Assembly: GCA_040766135.1 (NCBI GenBank)
Contig: JAXGRA010000004.1
Location: forward strand, 62,001 to 126,000
From: JAGVSV01 sp040766135
Lineage (GTDB): Bacteria > Bacillota > Clostridia > Christensenellales > Aristaeellaceae
DNA length: 64,000 bases
Reading direction: 5' to 3'
The notes beneath the pieces are model-generated. The model had not been told where the DNA came from and did not search any database. It saw nothing but the letters and a program-made list of their open reading frames with translations. The translations under genes and the position numbers were made by a program. Shown here piece by piece: positions 1 to 8,260 of the stretch; the stretch's first letter is position 1, and the number at the start of each line of letters is the position of its first letter.

Positions 1-37
1 TCATTCGAATCGTAACATTGCAGCTGTGTGGTGTCAA

Positions 38-42
38 TCCCC
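38..42. repeat. Target site duplication of IS copy 1 (TCCCC, left)
   Basis: TCCCC at 38-42 recurs at 1668-1672, immediately outside the opposite end of the IS. The right copy lies 2 bp past the galK stop codon (1675-1677, minus strand), so the element landed just downstream of galK without damaging it. Confidence 0.8.
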
Positions 43-47
43 CGGCG

Positions 48-107
48 TACCTTATATAAAATGAGCACGAAGCGAGAGTGGTGCCTCAAATAAGAATGAG
101 CGCGAAA
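48..107 (+). repeat. Left-end double terminal repeats of IS copy 1
   Basis: Two direct copies of a ~25-bp motif, outer at about 48-72 (degenerate, core ATGAGCACGAA) and inner at 82-107 (TGCCTCA then ATGAGCGCGAAA). The right end has two inverted counterparts at 1602-1626 and 1637-1662. They are probable transposase binding sites. The same arrangement is present in copy 2 (about 13769-13828 and 12213-12273). Confidence 0.7.
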
Positions 108-126
108 AGAGTAGTATGCTGATTGA

Positions 127-1398
127 ATGAAAGGGAAAGTATCAATGGCGACAAGAATTGAGGTCACCAAACAACTAAAGGGATCGTACCAAAGAGGCAG
201 CAAAAAGGAGAAAGGTAGCATCCTGGATACCTTCTGCCAGAGTACAAACTTAGGCAGGTCGACAGCCAGGCGGTATCTCACCTCGCCTACACTGGGCAAC
301 AAGCATGTGCCGCGCATGGATCGCAGACGAAACCGAGCAACCAAATATAGTCCAGCAGCCAAGGAGAAACTGGTCTGGTTGTGGCGCGTCATGTATCAGC
401 CCTGTGGGAAGTATCTGGTAGCCGATTTGCCGCAATGGATTGCTTCGCTGGAGGCACATGGAGAACTGGTGTTAAACGAACATGGATGGTCTGAGGAGGT
501 GAAGCAGGAGTTACTCCAAATGAGTGCGGCGACCGTAGACCGCTACCTGAAAGAAGAGCGTGAACGTTTACGTTTGAAAGGAATCAGTACCACCAAGCCG
601 GGTGTTCTGCTCAGGAACAGCATCCAGATTCGCAAGGCTGGAGATGAGATGCCGCCTGAACCGGGGTTCTTTGAGGTAGATACAGTGGCGCACTGTGGGC
701 CCACGCTGAAAGGAGAGTTTGCCCGATCTCTGGTCATGACAGATGTAATCGTTGGTTGGGTTCATCTGGAAGTGCTGCGTAACAACGCACATGTCCATAT
801 CCGCAAGGGACTGGATGCAGCATTGGACGCCATCCCTTACCAGGTGGAGGGGTTGGATTGTGATAACGGAAGCGAACTGATTAACTACGATGTGCTCAAC
901 TGGGCGGCAGAAAAAGGGATCTTTTTTACTCGCGCTCGTCCCTACAGGAAAAATGATCAGGCGCATGTGGAGTCCAAGAACAATCACATCGTGCGCCGAT
1001 ATGGTTTCTACTTCCGCTATGATACCCAAGAGGAACGCGAAACATTGGCGGAGTTGTGGCGGTTGGTCTGCCTGAAAACGAATTACTTTACCGCCACCCG
1101 GAAGCCCATAGGCTGGAAAACGGATGCAGTCGGCAGGCGTAAACGCATCTATGATGAACCGAAAACACCACTGGAGCGGTTGCTGGATGCGCAGATACTA
1201 TCTCCCCAACAGGCGCAGGAGCTTATCGCGTACAGAGATTCTATCAATCCCGCCGAACTGACACGCGATATTGTCCGCCTGCAATGCATCTTGTCGGACT
1301 TAGCCAAATCCAAGACCGATGATTTGGTGCTGGCGGCAGAACTCGCTAAAGAAAGACGACTGAACAAACAAAAGGGTGGGATACGCATTGTGCCATAA
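127..1398 (+). CDS. IS transposase (rve-type DD(35)E integrase core)
   Basis: 423 aa. The N-terminal third is basic and helical (probable DNA-binding HTH, about residues 10-60, with a RSTARRYL segment). The catalytic core shows D185 (FFEVDTVAHCG), D246 (LDCDNGSEL) and E282 (AHVESKNN), with exactly 35 residues between the last two, the classical DD(35)E spacing of retroviral-integrase-like transposases. An in-frame ATG at 145 is an alternative start; neither has a strong ribosome site. The ORF is intact and differs from the copy-2 protein at seven residues, six of them between about residues 156 and 240. No IstB-like ATPase partner is present. Family assignment (IS481, IS1202-like or other) is open. 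Confidence 0.9.
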   Translation: MKGKVSMATRIEVTKQLKGSYQRGSKKEKGSILDTFCQSTNLGRSTARRYLTSPTLGNKHVPRMDRRRNRATKYSPAAKEKLVWLWRVMYQPCGKYLVADLPQWIASLEAHGELVLNEHGWSEEVKQELLQMSAATVDRYLKEERERLRLKGISTTKPGVLLRNSIQIRKAGDEMPPEPGFFEVDTVAHCGPTLKGEFARSLVMTDVIVGWVHLEVLRNNAHVHIRKGLDAALDAIPYQVEGLDCDNGSELINYDVLNWAAEKGIFFTRARPYRKNDQAHVESKNNHIVRRYGFYFRYDTQEERETLAELWRLVCLKTNYFTATRKPIGWKTDAVGRRKRIYDEPKTPLERLLDAQILSPQQAQELIAYRDSINPAELTRDIVRLQCILSDLAKSKTDDLVLAAELAKERRLNKQKGGIRIVP

Positions 1399-1447
1399 CA
1401 TATACAGGCACAATCAGGAGGTGAAAAGAAAGTTGCATGCGTATGCC

Positions 1448-1585
1448 GGAAATTTCTTCTTTCCGGATGGACAGGGAGCCTCTGCCACCATGCCGGTCAG
1501 CGTAAGGGGTCAGCCCTGCGGTAGGCTGACCCGGCAGAGAGCCTATCATGGCGGCCTCTCCCTATCCATCCCCGAAGAAATTTCC
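1448..1585 (+). other. Long imperfect foldback in IS copy 1 (possible structured RNA)
   Basis: Nested inverted repeats read directly: GGAAATTTCTTC (1448-1459) pairs with 1574-1585 over 12 bp; 1465-1478 pairs with 1558-1571 at 13 of 14 positions; 1484-1492 pairs with 1547-1555 with one mismatch; GGGTCAGCC (1507-1515) pairs with GGCTGACCC (1524-1532) perfectly. The transcript would fold into a ~138-nt rod. It lies between the transposase stop and the right terminal repeats and is kept in copy 2. It could be a terminator or insulator, a regulatory RNA, or an end-recognition structure. Confidence 0.75.
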
Positions 1586-1674
1586 TGCGCTCCCCACTTA
1601 CTTTCGCGCTCATTTTATGTGAGGCATCGTTACAACTTTCGCGCTCATATTGACTTGAGGCACCGCGTCCCCAA

Positions 1675-2943
1675 TCAACCAAACGCTACTGCACCCTTGT
1701 TGCGTACATCCAGCACCTGGCAGGCACCTTGACCAAACACTGCATCCATACCGGCAATAAAATGTGCACGCAGTTTGTCGGGCACAAAGTTCAGTGTGGT
1801 GCCGGCAAACCCGCCGCCATGTACGCGCCGTGCGCCATTGCCGGCCAGCAGGCCTTCGGCCAGGGCCAGCGCCAACGCCATGGGCTGATGATGCGCGGAC
1901 GCGCTGATGTTTTGTAGCCATTCCCAGCTGCTGCGCCCGGAGCCGTTGACCTGCTCCAGGAACATAGGCAGATTATCCTCTCTCAACGCTTGCACAGCTT
2001 GGTCGACGCGGTCATTCTCATTAAAATAGTGCATAGAGCGCAGGATTGCGCGGTCGCCCACCGTTTCGCGCAGGCGCGGCATATGTGCGTTAAGCTGTTC
2101 GCGCGTGCAATCCCGTAGCGTCGCTTGCCCCAGGAACTGTGCAACCTGAAGCATTTCGGAACGGATAGCCGCATATTCGGCCACCAAATCATCGTGGCTG
2201 CCACCGGTATTAACCATCACCAGCGCATGCCCGCGCTGCGCAAAGCCATACGTAAGCGGCGTAATCACCGGCGTTTCGCCGCCAAAGTCAATGGCTACCA
2301 GGCCGCCCACACTGGAGGCCATTTGATCCATCAGCCCACAGGGCTTGCCAAAGAATTCATTTTCGGCATATTGCGCAATCTGTGCACGCACAACGGGCGA
2401 CACAGTAAAGCCATTATATAGACGGTCAAGAATGGCGCACACCAGCACCTCATAGGCCGCGGAAGAAGATAAACCGCTGCCTCCCAGCACATCGCTGACC
2501 ACTACGGCATCAAACCCGCCAACTTTATACCCGAGCGCCGCCATCCGAGCAGCCACGCCGCGCACCAGCGCAGCGGAAGTGCTCCTTTCCTGCGTCTGTG
2601 GGGTTAAGGTATTTAGATCCACATCCACAACGGGATAGCCCTGGCTGTGTACGCAGGCACGCATGTCTTCACGCGGCGAGACCACCGCCAGCGTATCCAG
2701 GTTAACCGCCGCTGCCAGCACCTTGCCATGGTTATGGTCGGTGTGGTTGCCTACGATTTCCGTACGGCCTGGGGCGCTGACAATGTATAGTTGCTCCCGG
2801 TTGCCAAAGGTATCCTGATGATTATCCACCAGATCCAGATACCGCTGCTGTTGCTGCGCTTGCCGCTGGCTGCCATATAACGCAGACAAGCGTTCCAGTG
2901 TTTCAGGTTTTAGCAAAAACTCTTTGAGTTTATTGTGTTGCAT
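1675..2943 (-). CDS. galK: Galactokinase
   Basis: 422 aa GHMP kinase that phosphorylates galactose at C1 with ATP in the cytoplasm (Leloir pathway). Motifs in order: galactokinase signature around APGRTEIVGNHTDHN (residues ~60-75), ATP-binding GGSGLSSSAAYEV (~155-167), and a C-terminal GHMP motif HGGGFAGTTLNFV. An N-terminal extension before the signature is usual for Clostridial galactokinases. The start was placed at the ATG six bases after GGAGG; the ATG at 2946 is equally in frame. It overlaps the end of the preceding solute-binding protein gene, so the two form an operon. No galT is in the window; galE lies 31 kb away. IS copy 1 sits directly downstream. Confidence 0.93.
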   Translation of the reverse strand: MQHNKLKEFLLKPETLERLSALYGSQRQAQQQQRYLDLVDNHQDTFGNREQLYIVSAPGRTEIVGNHTDHNHGKVLAAAVNLDTLAVVSPREDMRACVHSQGYPVVDVDLNTLTPQTQERSTSAALVRGVAARMAALGYKVGGFDAVVVSDVLGGSGLSSSAAYEVLVCAILDRLYNGFTVSPVVRAQIAQYAENEFFGKPCGLMDQMASSVGGLVAIDFGGETPVITPLTYGFAQRGHALVMVNTGGSHDDLVAEYAAIRSEMLQVAQFLGQATLRDCTREQLNAHMPRLRETVGDRAILRSMHYFNENDRVDQAVQALREDNLPMFLEQVNGSGRSSWEWLQNISASAHHQPMALALALAEGLLAGNGARRVHGGGFAGTTLNFVPDKLRAHFIAGMDAVFGQGACQVLDVRNKGAVAFG

Positions 2944-4447
2944 CATGTACCTCCGCATGCTGATCCAGCTTTTCCTGCCAGAACGTCATAAACTCCTGAA
3001 GGCCCAGGGCGGCAAGCTGCTGTGAGAACTCAGCAAACTGCTCGTCCGTCAGTTCCCATTCCCCAATGGTCCAGCGCGCGATAGATTCATCCACATATCG
3101 GCCAATAGCAGCCTGCAGAGGCGCAATGTAGTCAGCCTGCTCCTGCGTTAGCGGTATTGTGGGAAAAGGCGTTTGGGCAATGGCTGATACGATATCAATT
3201 TGCTCCGATACATTGCGCACGGTTTGGTCAGAGTATCGGCGTTGGAAGGCATCGTTGGAGATGCCGGGCGGTACAGTGCCCGTCATGATGCCTGATTCAG
3301 ACAAATAGCCGGGCTGCGAGGTGATGTCGGTTTTGCGCCAGGTGCCATCACCATCCACGACATAGTCCACACCTTCCTGACCAGCCAGGGCCAAGGTGGC
3401 CCCTTCCTCGCTGTACAGATAATCCACCCAGGCCAGCGCAGCGCCTGCATCCTTACAGGCAGCGGTAATGGCAAAAGTGCCTGTGGTAACAGGATCGGCA
3501 ATGGTACGATACATCTGCTGGCCCTGATAGGTAAGCGGCGGCACCACGCGATAACTGGCCGTCCACTCAGCAGGCAACACGCTGGACACCAGCGGCGCCA
3601 GCAATATGCCATACACCGGCGTAGCCTTGGCATCGGTGACCCGGCGCAACGCATCCATCGTTGAAAAACCGTCACGATCTATCAGCCTGCGCGTATACAA
3701 ATCGTTCAGCCATGTAATATAGGTGCGGAACTCCAGCTCCAACGGCATAAAGACGGCCTTGCCATCGCGCTCAAACAAGTTGAAATCATTGGCCGTCAAG
3801 CCGTAGGCGTGGGCTAAGTATTTCAAATCATATGCACCTATAAACGCTAACGGAACCTCGTCATTCTTGCCATTACGGTTGGGATCGCGCGTTTTGAAAG
3901 CTTCCAGCACGCTGGTCAATTCATCCGCCGTAGCGGGCATGTTCAGCTTGAGCGCCGTCAGCCAGTCCTGATTGATCCACATGCAGTTCTGGGCCGGGGC
4001 TTCGTTAATAAACGGTAGACTGGCAATGGCACCATTGGGCAGTGTGATGGCAGCTTCCACCTCAGGCTTCTGCGCAAGGATAGCCGCCAGGTTGGGCGCA
4101 TATTGCTCAATAAATGGCTTTAAATCCACCAGCACTCCACGTTCCAGCAATTGCATGCTTTCCGCAGGCGACAAATCAGCCTTAAACAGCACATCGGGCA
4201 AGTCCCCATCGGCAGTCAGACCTGCCAATGCTTTGTGATAGGCCTCGCTCTCCGTGTATTGCTGAAAAGTAAAAGTAACGCCGGTACGCTGCGCCAGACG
4301 TTCAAAGAACAAGTTTGTAGACCAATCGCGATAGGTTTCAGTATGGTCATAGCCCATCAGGCTGAAGGTAGGCTTCTCGCTCTCCGAAGAGGCCGCCACC
4401 GGCAGCAGCAGCGCAAAGATGAGCAGGACAATCAGGTGTTTTCGCAC
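2930..4447 (-). CDS. Extracellular solute-binding protein (family 1, sugar ABC importer)
   Basis: 505 aa, GTG start six bases after GGAGGG. Signal peptide at residues 1-20 (RKHLIVLLIFALLLPVAASS) without a lipobox cysteine, so secreted rather than lipid-anchored. The mature part has the GDLPDVLFKAD segment typical of LipO-like family 1 binding proteins and a DPNRNGKNDEVP loop resembling calcium-binding loops of such proteins. The substrate is presumably a sugar or oligosaccharide. It is translationally coupled to galK, suggesting a galactose-containing ligand (inference). No permease gene is adjacent, so it would have to use permeases encoded elsewhere. Confidence 0.85.
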   Translation of the reverse strand: MRKHLIVLLIFALLLPVAASSESEKPTFSLMGYDHTETYRDWSTNLFFERLAQRTGVTFTFQQYTESEAYHKALAGLTADGDLPDVLFKADLSPAESMQLLERGVLVDLKPFIEQYAPNLAAILAQKPEVEAAITLPNGAIASLPFINEAPAQNCMWINQDWLTALKLNMPATADELTSVLEAFKTRDPNRNGKNDEVPLAFIGAYDLKYLAHAYGLTANDFNLFERDGKAVFMPLELEFRTYITWLNDLYTRRLIDRDGFSTMDALRRVTDAKATPVYGILLAPLVSSVLPAEWTASYRVVPPLTYQGQQMYRTIADPVTTGTFAITAACKDAGAALAWVDYLYSEEGATLALAGQEGVDYVVDGDGTWRKTDITSQPGYLSESGIMTGTVPPGISNDAFQRRYSDQTVRNVSEQIDIVSAIAQTPFPTIPLTQEQADYIAPLQAAIGRYVDESIARWTIGEWELTDEQFAEFSQQLAALGLQEFMTFWQEKLDQHAEVHDATQ

Positions 4448-4476
4448 AATGTTCCCTCCTTGAGGATATGTCCGTA

Positions 4477-4505
4477 ATTATAGCAACTTGACCGCATCTT
4501 TACCA
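4477..4505 (-). promoter_or_regulatory. Extended -10 promoter for the solute-binding protein-galK operon
   Basis: On the minus strand TATAAT (4482-4477) is preceded by TGC, giving the extended -10 form TGnTATAAT. The -35 at 17 bp spacing is weak (TGGTAA). It lies between the traX stop and the GTG start at 4447. Confidence 0.6.
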
Positions 4506-4517
4506 CCCTGTTGCACA

Positions 4518-5285
4518 TCAGCCCAGCGCCTGCGATATCAAATACAATATCGCCAAATGTCCGGGGTAGGCGGCGTAGGACAGCCACTTGGGGATTTTGA
4601 TGCCGCTGTTGGTTTTGACAATCATCAGCGGCAATGCCATCAACGCTAACCCCTGCAAGCGCAAAAAAGCATAGAACATGCTCAATATGCCATTGATCGG
4701 CCACGGCTGGCTGTAGGCATCCTGCGGCAGAGCGAACAACCCCTGCACCTGCGAGGAACTGCTTCCCCAATACAGGCAAAAGGATACCATCAAGGCCGCC
4801 AGCCCGCCTGGCGATGTGCGCGCAAGGTACATCAATTGGATCAACAGCACACCCTTCCAACCATAATCCATTTGAATAAACGCCGATAGCATCAGCGCCA
4901 GCACAGGGGCCCATATAGCGCTGCCATATTTGCGCACACGCATGCCCATGACGCCCACCAGCCCTAAAAACAGCGTAGCTATCACATTCAACTCCAGCCA
5001 TGTGTGGCGCAGTGCCAGCATGTATGCGCCCTGGCATACCGCGGCCAGCACAAACAGCCGCATGGCGTAATTGTACAAGTTTCGTGTGTAAACCGCCCCT
5101 ACCACAATGCCCCAGGCAAACAGCGGAAACGCAATACGGCCTATCACGCGCAGCCACATATTACTCGGAAAGAAGATGACGCCCACATGATCAATAATCA
5201 TGGTAAGGATGGCTACGGTCTTAATAAGCCCGGTATCGGTGTTGACGCGGGCAAGTTCGACTGCGGGTGTGGCTTTCTCTTTCAT
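4518..5285 (-). CDS. TraX-family membrane protein (probable acyltransferase)
   Basis: 255 aa polytopic membrane protein with about eight hydrophobic segments. The N-terminal pattern TGLIKTVAILTMIIDHVGVIFFP followed by LRVIGRIAFPLFAWGIV is the hallmark of the TraX family. In F plasmids TraX N-acetylates pilin; chromosomal Firmicute members are widespread and of unknown target, probably modifying surface proteins or glycans. The start was chosen at the ATG seven bases after GGAGG; an upstream in-frame ATG would place the ribosome site inside the gene. Nothing else in the window points to conjugation. Confidence 0.8.
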   Translation of the reverse strand: MKEKATPAVELARVNTDTGLIKTVAILTMIIDHVGVIFFPSNMWLRVIGRIAFPLFAWGIVVGAVYTRNLYNYAMRLFVLAAVCQGAYMLALRHTWLELNVIATLFLGLVGVMGMRVRKYGSAIWAPVLALMLSAFIQMDYGWKGVLLIQLMYLARTSPGGLAALMVSFCLYWGSSSSQVQGLFALPQDAYSQPWPINGILSMFYAFLRLQGLALMALPLMIVKTNSGIKIPKWLSYAAYPGHLAILYLISQALG

Positions 5286-5303
5286 GTGCATACCTCCCCA
5301 TGC

Positions 5304-5333
5304 AGTATATGCCACCAGTGCCCCGCACGGCAA
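5304..5333 (-). promoter_or_regulatory. Promoter for the traX-like gene
   Basis: Minus strand TTGCCG (5333-5328), 18-bp spacer, TATACT (5309-5304). The implied leader is short, with the ribosome site immediately downstream. Confidence 0.5.
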
Positions 5334-5363
5334 TCATCTTTCATATATGCTTTGTACAAACGC

Positions 5364-5392
5364 TTTACGCATCCCCTGTTTTTTGGTAGTCT
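5364..5392 (+). promoter_or_regulatory. Possible promoter for the thrE operon
   Basis: TTTACG (5364-5369), 17-bp spacer, TAGTCT (5387-5392), ending 23 bp before the likely GTG start at 5416. Both boxes are imperfect. Confidence 0.35.
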
Positions 5393-5415
5393 GTCAGCGA
5401 AAGGGGCGGATTGGG

Positions 5416-6159
5416 GTGGAGTGTGCCGAAATCGCAGTGCAGGCTGTTGTGTTGGCTGCGCGTACAATATTGGAATGTAGCGGGGAAACGTACCGGGCGG
5501 AGGAAACGGCTATCCTTATGTGCCGGTCTTTTGGAATGTCCGATGCGGAAATCATGGCGTTCCCCACCGGCTTTACGCTGGCTGTGCGCAAGCCGGACGG
5601 CACTACTGAAACCCGCGTGATGCGCATCCAACACCGGCGCATCAATTTAGGCCTCATCAACGATATCAATTCCGTCTCCCGCAGGGTGGTGGCAAGGGAA
5701 CTGACGCCGGAGCAGGCATTGGATGAAATCATGGCGCTTCGCTCGCATCCTGAGCCCCCGATGCTTCGGCAGATTGCGCTATTTGCGCTAGCAGCCGGTG
5801 CGTTTGCCGTGATGTTTGGCGGCGGGGTCATTGAATTTTTCATTTCCTGTTTTGTAGGCGGCATCATGCAAGCCTGTATGCCGCTATATACCAAGGCGCG
5901 CCTTCCCTCTCTGCTGGTCTCCCTGGTCTCGGGCGTACTGGCTGCGGGCTTATCCCTTCCTTTGCTGTATGTGTTTGGCGGGTCGCAGGAATCCGTCATC
6001 AGCGGTACCATCATGCCGTTGTTGCCAGGATTGGCCATGACCAATGCTGTGCGTGATACCATGCGCGGCGACCTGCTGTCCGGCATGGCCCGCGCCACCG
6101 AGGCACTGGTGAATGCCGTATTGCTGGCTGCCGGGGTGGCGGTCGTTCTGATGCTGTGA
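5416..6159 (+). CDS. Threonine/serine exporter, large subunit (ThrE N-terminal domain)
   Basis: 247 aa from a GTG start six bases after AAGGGGCGG; the open frame extends further upstream without a plausible ribosome site. Residues 1-115 form the soluble ThrE N-terminal domain (EIAVQAVVLAARTILECSGETYRAEETA, then a histidine/arginine-rich RVMRIQHRRINL loop). The rest holds about five membrane spans with GTIMPLLPGLAMTNAVRDTMRGDLLSG, a signature of the family. It works with the small subunit encoded next to export amino acids at the cytoplasmic membrane. First gene of a closely packed run to 12107. Confidence 0.88.
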   Translation: MECAEIAVQAVVLAARTILECSGETYRAEETAILMCRSFGMSDAEIMAFPTGFTLAVRKPDGTTETRVMRIQHRRINLGLINDINSVSRRVVARELTPEQALDEIMALRSHPEPPMLRQIALFALAAGAFAVMFGGGVIEFFISCFVGGIMQACMPLYTKARLPSLLVSLVSGVLAAGLSLPLLYVFGGSQESVISGTIMPLLPGLAMTNAVRDTMRGDLLSGMARATEALVNAVLLAAGVAVVLML

Positions 6160-6170
6160 GGATAGGAGCA

Positions 6171-6605
6171 ATGGAGATAATCGTCCAATGTATCGCTTGC
6201 ACGTTTGCTACCATGTTCTTTGGTAAGCTGTTGGGGCAGCCCCGCCAAACACTTCTGTACACCGCGCTGATCGGGTTAAACGGCTATGTGCTTTATTTGC
6301 TGCTGGGCGGTTCCACGCTGGCATTTTTCCTGTCCGGCCTAGTGTCCGGCCTGCTGTGTGAACTAATCGCACGTCTGCAGCGTATGGCAACCACGCTGTT
6401 TTTAATCAGCGCCATCATCCCGGTGGTGCCAGGCTTGGGACTGTACCGCACCATGATGTTTGTAGCAGCCGGAGACTATGCGCGTGCGCTGGCCGTAGGC
6501 ACCGAAACGCTGGTGGGCATCGGCGCCATTGCGCTGGGGCTGACCATTGCAACGGCTGTGTTTGCCAACATTCGCTTTCCTTCCAATAATTCCTCATCTA
6601 CATAA
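6171..6605 (+). CDS. Threonine/serine exporter, small subunit (DUF3815/ThrE C-terminal)
   Basis: 144 aa membrane protein with about four spans; IIPVVPGLGLYRTMMFVAAGDY is the characteristic loop of the ThrE C-terminal domain. The start at 6171 follows GAGGATAGGAG; a GTG at 6156 overlapping the previous stop is possible. Split two-gene ThrE systems are common in Firmicutes, while actinobacteria fuse both parts. Confidence 0.85.
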   Translation: MEIIVQCIACTFATMFFGKLLGQPRQTLLYTALIGLNGYVLYLLLGGSTLAFFLSGLVSGLLCELIARLQRMATTLFLISAIIPVVPGLGLYRTMMFVAAGDYARALAVGTETLVGIGAIALGLTIATAVFANIRFPSNNSSST

Positions 6606-6620
6606 GGAAAAGGAGACTTT

Positions 6621-7403
6621 ATGCACTTTCTGATTACCAACGATGATGGCATCACTGCGCCCGGCATCCAGACGTTGGCGCGGGTTGCTGTGGAACTTGG
6701 GCATCAGGTCACGGTATGTGCGCCCATCAAGCAAATGAGCGCCACGGGTCATCGCCTGACCCTCATGGATCCCCTGGTGGTGGGCGATTATCCTATCCCT
6801 GGCGCAAGGGCTTATTCGGTGGATGGTACGCCCGTTGATTGCGTGCGCATCGGGCGCGCCATTGCTGAACAACCGATAGATTTTTGCCTGTCCGGTATCA
6901 ATGACGGGCACAATGCAGGCACTGCACTGTATTACAGCGGAACGGCGGCGGCCGCGCGCGAGGCCACTATGCTATATATCCCGGCCATCGCGATATCCAT
7001 CATGCGCGGGGCCGATGAAGCCATGCGCCGCAACCTGGCCCAGGTTGCCATTGCCGTGGCTGAATACCTGCGCGACCGTCCCATGCCCAGGCTCACATTC
7101 CTTAATATCAACGCACCTGCGCTGCCGTCTGAGCATATAAAGCCATTGCGCCTAGCAAGCATCAGCGAGAGTTTTTATCTGGACAAGTACGAGATGCGTA
7201 CCAACCCGAGAGGAGTCAATTACTTCTGGATGAAGGATGGTGAGCAGACCGAGCCGCCATTGCCTGGTACTGATCAAAAGCTGATAGAGGAAGGTCACAT
7301 CACCTGCACATTTGTAGGTACGTTTACGCAGCACAATGATCAATATCTTCAACTGCCCCATGACCTTCGCTTAGAACACAATGAGCCGGAGAAGAAGCCA
7401 TGA
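6621..7403 (+). CDS. surE: 5'/3'-nucleotidase SurE
   Basis: 260 aa. The start MHFLITNDDGITAPG carries the metal-binding NDDG motif at residues 7-10, and residues 91-107 (SGINDGHNAGTALYYSG) match the conserved SGIN..N substrate/metal loop. The enzyme dephosphorylates nucleoside monophosphates in the cytoplasm. AAAAGGAG stands just before the ATG. It overlaps the following regulator gene by 4 bp. Confidence 0.95.
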   Translation: MHFLITNDDGITAPGIQTLARVAVELGHQVTVCAPIKQMSATGHRLTLMDPLVVGDYPIPGARAYSVDGTPVDCVRIGRAIAEQPIDFCLSGINDGHNAGTALYYSGTAAAAREATMLYIPAIAISIMRGADEAMRRNLAQVAIAVAEYLRDRPMPRLTFLNINAPALPSEHIKPLRLASISESFYLDKYEMRTNPRGVNYFWMKDGEQTEPPLPGTDQKLIEEGHITCTFVGTFTQHNDQYLQLPHDLRLEHNEPEKKP

Positions 7404-8260
7404 ACGAAAATACCGACATCATCCGTTTGTTGAACCTATCCTCGGGAAAGCTGAGCAAGGGGCACAAGAAAATCGCCCAGTTCATTGAGGAGAATTATGA
7501 CAGAGCCGCATTTATGACTGCTGCGCGCTTGGGCAAACTGGTCAGCGTCAGCGAAAGTACCGTGGTACGTTTTGCCAACGCACTGGGATATGAAGGCTAT
7601 CCGCAGATGCAAAAAGCGCTGCAGGAAATCGTACACCACCGCCTTACATCGTCACAGCGTCTGGCCATGAGCGCCAGCGTCAATGCCGTGGAATTGCCGG
7701 ACGTTGTGCTGCGCACAGACTTGAACAATATCCGCGCCACCATCGAGGAAGTGGATAGAACCGCATTTGCTGCGGTGGTTGAAACCCTCTCGCAGGCGCG
7801 AACCATCTATGTGCTGGGGTTGCGCTCCGCCGCGCCGCTGGCGCAATTTTTGGGACATTATCTGCAGTTTATCTTTGATGATGTGCGCCTGATTACCGGC
7901 CCTGGCGGCGATGTGTTCGAAACCATTGCACGCATCACCCCCAAGGATGCCCTGGTGGGTATCAGTTTCCCGCGCTACTCCAGCCGCACGCTGGAATCTA
8001 TGCGTTTTGCACGTTCTCGCGGCGGTAAGGTCATTGGTATCACCGACGGCATGCTCAGCCCCTTGCATGAGGTTTCAGATCTTTGTCTGGATGCGCGCAC
8101 GGACATGGTGTCGTTTGTGGATTCGCTGGCCGCTCCCCTGTCGCTGATTAATGCGCTGTTGGTGGCGCTGGGGGTGCGCAACAACGAACGCCTGACGCAA
8201 AACCTTCGCAACATGGAAGAAATCTGGGATACATATCGCATCTATGACGCAAAACAGTAA
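7400..8260 (+). CDS. MurR/RpiR-family transcriptional regulator
   Basis: 286 aa. An N-terminal HTH_6 domain (residues ~1-77, with LVSVSESTVVRFANALGYEGYPQMQ as recognition region) is followed by a SIS sugar-phosphate-binding domain (~120-250, GLRSAAPLAQFLGHYL and GISFPRYSSRTLESMRFARSRGGKVIGITD). The family senses phosphosugars. ATG overlaps the surE stop (ATGA). No sugar gene is adjacent in this operon, so the target is unclear; the galK or downstream sugar loci are candidates. Confidence 0.9.
   Translation: MNENTDIIRLLNLSSGKLSKGHKKIAQFIEENYDRAAFMTAARLGKLVSVSESTVVRFANALGYEGYPQMQKALQEIVHHRLTSSQRLAMSASVNAVELPDVVLRTDLNNIRATIEEVDRTAFAAVVETLSQARTIYVLGLRSAAPLAQFLGHYLQFIFDDVRLITGPGGDVFETIARITPKDALVGISFPRYSSRTLESMRFARSRGGKVIGITDGMLSPLHEVSDLCLDARTDMVSFVDSLAAPLSLINALLVALGVRNNERLTQNLRNMEEIWDTYRIYDAKQ

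Larger units (their letters stand above)
43..1667 (+). mobile_element. Insertion sequence, copy 1 (1625 bp, DDE transposase)
   Basis: Complete IS. Its limits follow from comparison with the inverted second copy at 12208-13833: identity starts at CGGCGTACC (43) and stops at GGCACCGCG (1667). A 5-bp direct repeat TCCCC lies just outside both ends (38-42 and 1668-1672). Each end carries two copies of a ~25-bp motif beginning near TGCCTCA and finishing ATGAGCGCGAAA. One transposase ORF fills most of the element, followed by about 200 bp of non-coding DNA with a long foldback. The family is not certain; the single ORF and 5-bp duplication argue against an intact two-gene IS21 element. Confidence 0.9.

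Noticed and set aside
568..1029. Antisense open frames inside the IS transposase (also 12847-13308)
   Set aside because: They mirror the transposase coding sequence, have no ribosome site and no domain; their presence in both copies only reflects IS identity.
1675..1700. galK truncated by the IS
   Set aside because: The galK stop (1675-1677) lies 2 bp inside the undamaged side of the target duplication, and the C-terminus is complete.
4518..5285. Conjugation locus suggested by TraX
   Set aside because: TraX-family proteins are common in Firmicute chromosomes, and no relaxase, coupling protein or pilus genes are present.
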